From contig JBCBSS010000077.1 of assembly GCA_039819065.1 (NCBI GenBank), forward strand, positions 1 through 36,836: a DNA stretch of 36,836 bases, read 5' to 3'. The DNA comes from JBCBSS01 sp039819065. GTDB taxonomy: Bacteria > Bacteroidota > Bacteroidia > Cytophagales > Cyclobacteriaceae. This document shows, piece by piece, positions 33,901 through 36,836 of this stretch (position 1 is the first letter of the stretch; each line of letters begins with the position of its first letter). A program made the translations under genes and the position numbers. The notes beneath the pieces are model-generated. The model made no database searches, had not been told where the DNA came from, and saw only the letters and a list, made by a program, of their open reading frames with translations.

Positions 33901-36575
33901 CTGTTGGTTTTATTGTAGAATAGCTTGCTCCAGCTTTTCGATTCTGGCAACTTCACTCCCACAAAAGATGAGTATGGATAGTAGGGAATACTGAATCGGT
34001 CTACGCTGAAATTACCACCTTCTTCAAACACCTTACCTTTGAATAGCGCATTGAGTTTGCCTGGTGCAGCATCATCGACATTCAGGTTGGCATTGACAGA
34101 AGCTTTGCCGTTGTCATCAAGATAGCCTTCAAATATTTGCTGGTAGTCAGTGTAGAATTCGCGCGATGGGTCATCAAAAGTATAATTATCAAACCCACTG
34201 AACTTGGTCGGTGCTTCACTAAGAATCACTTCAAATTCGGCCTTGAGGTTTCTGGCAGGAGCACCGTGCAGCCACTTCACCTCCAGGTCTCCTCTTACAT
34301 TTTCATCTCCGGCTATCAATTTGTCCTTTCCAAAGTCCAGGTTGATCTTCAGTCGGTTTGGCTTGACCGTTTCTATTTTTAACTGCTTATTGAATTGGAT
34401 ACCTCCTACCCGCACTTTGGCTGACCAGTTACCGGTCGGTGCTTCAGAATCTGTTTTGGTACTGAAGTTGTAGAATCCACCCACAGAAGTAGATTTGACT
34501 ATCTTCTCTTCCAATTGTCCCCTTGAATTGAATAACTCAAAGATCACGGGATGGGATTCCGGTAGCACCTTGGCTTTATCTTCCAAGACAAAGGTGATAT
34601 GCAAAGAATCACCCGGTCTCCAAACACCGCGTTCGCCATAGATGAAACCTTTCAAGCCTTTCTCAACACGCTCCCCTGCCACATCAAAATTGCTTAGGGA
34701 TAACGAAGAACCATCATCCATTTTTAAATAGCCACGCTGGGCACCATTCTTGGCCACCACCACAAATGGCGACCTGGTGGGAGTCAATTCAGCAATTCCT
34801 TCGCCATCAGTGATGGCAGAACCTATCAGTTGCTGCTGGTAGTCATACATTTCTATAGCTATGCCAGACAGCGGCTCGGTGGTTCTAATATCGGTAACCG
34901 CAACGAATGACTCTCCATTATTCCCTCTTTTGGCAATTAGCCCGAGGTCGGAAGCAATGATGTTTTTCTTTATTTTCTGGTAATTGCTGGCATAGTAGAA
35001 GTAAGAACTGGTACATGGATCTTCTCTTTCATTCCAGTTATAATCATCGTAGTAGTAGTCCTCGTAATAATAATCGTCATAGTAATAGTTACCGCCTGGG
35101 GCATCCCATTGTGCATCTGAGCTGAAGTTATCGTCCAGTTCGACCATCTGTTCTTCTTCTACAGATTCTCCACAGAAATAGGCAGAGTGCTGCTTTCTGA
35201 AAGAGAGTCTGACCTGATATAGGGCGCCAGGCTCCGCATTGATCAATTCCGCCAGGTCTAATGTGTACCGGTTCCACTTGCTCAGGTCGGTTACACCTGT
35301 AGAGCCCAGTTGGATGGTCTTGCGCATTACCGGCCGACCCACTCTTCGGATCTGGCGGTCATTCTCGAAAGTGTTGACTTGTAGGAATTGAACGATATTC
35401 TCTTCGTATATCTTGATGATTTCTACATCAACTGCTTTGAGGCTTACTGCTTCAAATGGGAAAATGAGACCTTCAGTGCTAGGTAGGATATTGCCCTTGT
35501 CATTAGCCAAGCGGACAGCAGGTTTGATTTGCTCAAAACGAATCTGAACGCTTGTACCGTCATTCATTTTATAGTCGAGCACATTTTTGATACCAGATGA
35601 GATGGTTATCGTCTTTTCCCCGGTCTGCCTTACAGAAGGGTACACAAAAATCTGGTTATCTTGTATCTTAAAATCCAGTGACCGAAGGGTGCCGATGCGA
35701 ATAAGGCCGTTGAGGTTTTGCTTTTCTTTCAGCGGGTCTGAAAACTGCAAGACCACATATTGATCCGGACTTTGTACTAACCTTGAATCAATGAGTTTGA
35801 AGTCTCCCAGGGCCGGAATCTCTACATCCTGTTCTTGCTCTCGATTAACACCAATCGCACTACCTGTCAGTTGCAACGTAACCTTGCTGGCTTGCTCACG
35901 CCTTGTGATATTTTCAACAACGAACTCGTGGCGTTTGCCATCACTGCTATGTTGCCATTTCACCTCCAACGCCTCTCCTTCCTGATCGGCAATGAGTAGC
36001 TTTTCTACCTTCTCATTTTCAGCTACATCTGCCGTCATAACGGCTCCCACCATTTGCTGCCGCTTTAGGTCTTTGTTATCATAGGCTTTGACATTTTCGA
36101 CCAGTAAGTCGAAATTCTGCGCCACGGTTTGCATGGTATATTCAAAGACCGAGAGTCCATCTGGCACATCCAAGACCTTGTCCAGGTAGAACTTCACCTT
36201 ATACTGCTGACCAGATTGAAGCCTGGCCTCAGGCTCAAATTCAATAGTCCTGGCATCCAGGAATGTGGTTTTACCTGATATAGAAGGACTGAACTTAAAC
36301 AACCGTTGGTCGACCGTTTTGCCTATCAAAGAGCTGTCCTGTATATCCTGGGCCAGCCTTACCCGAAAAGTAGATTCAGAAGAAACCACACCTGCCGTGT
36401 ATGATGATATGTAGGCAGAAAAGGCCGGATCTATGGCGGATAGGGTTTTTCGTGAGGCTTGGCTTTCCCCGGTTAGTTGAAAAATACCTAAAACAATTAC
36501 AGCTAGCACGATTATGCCCAAAGCATAGTGCTTCAATTTGAGTTTGCTAAAAAACCCTGATGAGGTCTGGGTCAT
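30954..36575 (-). CDS. Bacterial alpha-2-macroglobulin family protein
   Basis: This 1873-aa protein has one N-terminal membrane segment (about 14-35) and a large periplasmic part, and traps invading proteases. MG domains fill most of the length (for example GERGVWRPGDSLHITFVLED, typical of MG2/MG3), followed by the complement-like thioester domain with YPHGCVEQTT, where Cys1417 and Gln1420 would form the thioester. VDEGLLDL marks the A2M central domain. The C-terminus has the usual receptor-binding-like beta region. There is no lipobox, whereas many bacterial A2M proteins are lipoproteins, so it is anchored through a helix. A Tyr/Asp-rich tract at about residues 495-513 is odd. Its usual partner gene for penicillin-binding protein 1C is not adjacent; nnr and marC follow instead. 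Confidence 0.94.
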   Translation of the reverse strand: MTQTSSGFFSKLKLKHYALGIIVLAVIVLGIFQLTGESQASRKTLSAIDPAFSAYISSYTAGVVSSESTFRVRLAQDIQDSSLIGKTVDQRLFKFSPSISGKTTFLDARTIEFEPEARLQSGQQYKVKFYLDKVLDVPDGLSVFEYTMQTVAQNFDLLVENVKAYDNKDLKRQQMVGAVMTADVAENEKVEKLLIADQEGEALEVKWQHSSDGKRHEFVVENITRREQASKVTLQLTGSAIGVNREQEQDVEIPALGDFKLIDSRLVQSPDQYVVLQFSDPLKEKQNLNGLIRIGTLRSLDFKIQDNQIFVYPSVRQTGEKTITISSGIKNVLDYKMNDGTSVQIRFEQIKPAVRLANDKGNILPSTEGLIFPFEAVSLKAVDVEIIKIYEENIVQFLQVNTFENDRQIRRVGRPVMRKTIQLGSTGVTDLSKWNRYTLDLAELINAEPGALYQVRLSFRKQHSAYFCGESVEEEQMVELDDNFSSDAQWDAPGGNYYYDDYYYEDYYYDDYNWNEREDPCTSSYFYYASNYQKIKKNIIASDLGLIAKRGNNGESFVAVTDIRTTEPLSGIAIEMYDYQQQLIGSAITDGEGIAELTPTRSPFVVVAKNGAQRGYLKMDDGSSLSLSNFDVAGERVEKGLKGFIYGERGVWRPGDSLHITFVLEDKAKVLPESHPVIFELFNSRGQLEEKIVKSTSVGGFYNFSTKTDSEAPTGNWSAKVRVGGIQFNKQLKIETVKPNRLKINLDFGKDKLIAGDENVRGDLEVKWLHGAPARNLKAEFEVILSEAPTKFSGFDNYTFDDPSREFYTDYQQIFEGYLDDNGKASVNANLNVDDAAPGKLNALFKGKVFEEGGNFSVDRFSIPYYPYSSFVGVKLPESKSWSKLFYNKTNSIDIATVDAEGNAISKRGVEVEVYELQWRWWWNRDGESIANYISRSSVRPVKRGTVNTTNGKASWDFDLPDWGRYYIRVCDPSSNHCTGLIEYTSWGGSRFDVPGGASMLTFSADKDTYEVGEQVNVTIPSSDQGRALVTVENGSEVLQHFWVQTQAGETPFSFEVTPEMAPNVYIGVSLLQQHAQTANDLPIRLYGVIPIRVDDQNTHLQPKLEMDDVLEPGQEVVIKVSEESRKKMSYTVAVVDEGLLDLTRFKTPDAWAKFYAREALGVKTWDIYDHVIGAFGGNIERLLAIGGGGDLEGEENSKANRFKPVVTYLGPFSLDAGETATHKFTMPQYIGSVRTMVVAGNEGAYGKAEKATPVRQSLMVLGTLPRVLGPDEMVKLPVTVFAQDNSIRNVKIEVKSNDLINIQGSKSKSITFNKPGDQVVDFDLKVKPTLGIAKVEIIATSGSETATHEIELDVRNPNPFVTDVKESIVQGGSTWNTAYTPVGMSGTNSGVLEVSNIPPLNLGERLRYLLRYPHGCVEQTTSSVFPQLFLADIVELTDEEKAKIETNIKAGIERLKLFQVNDGGFAYWPGYENADSWGSNYAGHFLIEAKNRGYYVPGDVIRKWKRYQRRKASSWRKSNKYYRSDLIQAYRLYTLALAGNAESGAMNRLREESGLSQQAKWRLAAAYAQAGQPEAAKNLIENATTVVKDYTEMSYSYGSSLRDEAMILETLSLLQEQVKGAELMKKISAKLNQNNWYSTQTTAYCLIAISKFAGAGDRSGDFKFTYQIDGGGKIEASTELSVVQIPVEIKDASAGNISLTNDTGGILFARLILEGQPSRGQDNSSESNLKLNMTYTDMDGQIINPSNLAQGTDFMVQVTVSNPGLRGNYEELAITQIFPSGWEIVNTRFEGTENVFNADTPEYQDIRDDRVYTYFDLRANERKTFNILLNATYAGDYYLPAVSCEAMYDNTVGARVAGQDVKVVKSSGGGVQ

Positions 36576-36836
36576 GGCAGTCGTTTTTATAGGTTGAAAA
36601 AAGGTTTGTCAATATCAAAAAATATCGGGTCAGAGGTAAGCTATGTCAAAATAGGTTCACCTTCTTCATGTCGTTGATTGAACCTCTACCCTCTATCTCA
36701 ATTTCGTAATATTTTTTATTTTTTGACGGATTTAAGGCTTTTTTTTAATGTTGAAGATAGTCTTTTGGTATCAGTATCTCTGTTGATTTTTGTATTAACC
36801 AGAAGAATCCAAGTGTGACGAACCGCTCATATCTCA

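Noticed and set aside
36653..36685. AGGTTCA / TGAACCT 7-bp inverted repeat upstream of the alpha-2-macroglobulin gene
   Set aside because: The stem is short with a 19-base loop and no T-run; too weak to call a terminator or operator.

Overview
The window is a chromosomal stretch from a member of the Bacteroidota, most likely a marine or soil Cytophagales-type bacterium. This is inferred from several features: a protein with a type IX secretion C-terminal sorting domain, promoters of the TTTG / TAnnTTTG kind, a pinensin-type lanthipeptide leader, a LytTR regulator, an RRM protein and weak Shine-Dalgarno sites. No rRNA, tRNA, CRISPR array, transposase or phage gene is visible.

Layout. 1-1787: a terminator from an upstream gene, a small helix-turn-helix-like protein, a YafK-type L,D-transpeptidase and an SRPBCC protein. 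1868-4956: a Cys-rich class I lanthipeptide precursor (minus strand), then a 54-aa double-glycine peptide gene directly followed by a lipoprotein-like TPR sensor histidine kinase. 5179-10778: mostly ordinary genes, namely an alpha/alpha-toroid protein, GTP-dependent PEP carboxykinase, an RRM RNA-binding protein, and an SDR oxidoreductase with its TetR regulator; the last two share a near-identical operator. 11124-16481: a four-gene cytoplasmic signalling operon (FIST sensor, multi-PAS histidine kinase, REC-ATPase hybrid, REC-LytTR regulator). 17245-27010: lanthipeptide biosynthesis and export, comprising a C39-peptidase ABC transporter, an HlyD adaptor, a split LanB (glutamylation protein plus separate elimination protein) and a LanC cyclase with a long C-terminal extension, closed by a strong terminator. 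27370-36575: a peroxiredoxin-like protein, a minimal T9SS-sorted protein, MarC, the Nnr NAD(P)HX repair enzyme and a 1873-residue alpha-2-macroglobulin.

How the parts may work together. The most interesting system is a lanthipeptide pathway with class I modification enzymes (split LanB, LanC) but class II-style leader removal by a C39 transporter. Its only visible lanthionine precursor lies about 15 kb away on the other strand. Next to that precursor is a second, cysteine-free, acidic GG-leader peptide placed immediately upstream of a sensor kinase with a predicted periplasmic TPR region. This arrangement suggests a peptide exported by the same transporter and sensed by the kinase. That link is inference. 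The FIST-kinase-LytTR operon directly upstream of the transporter is a plausible regulator of production.
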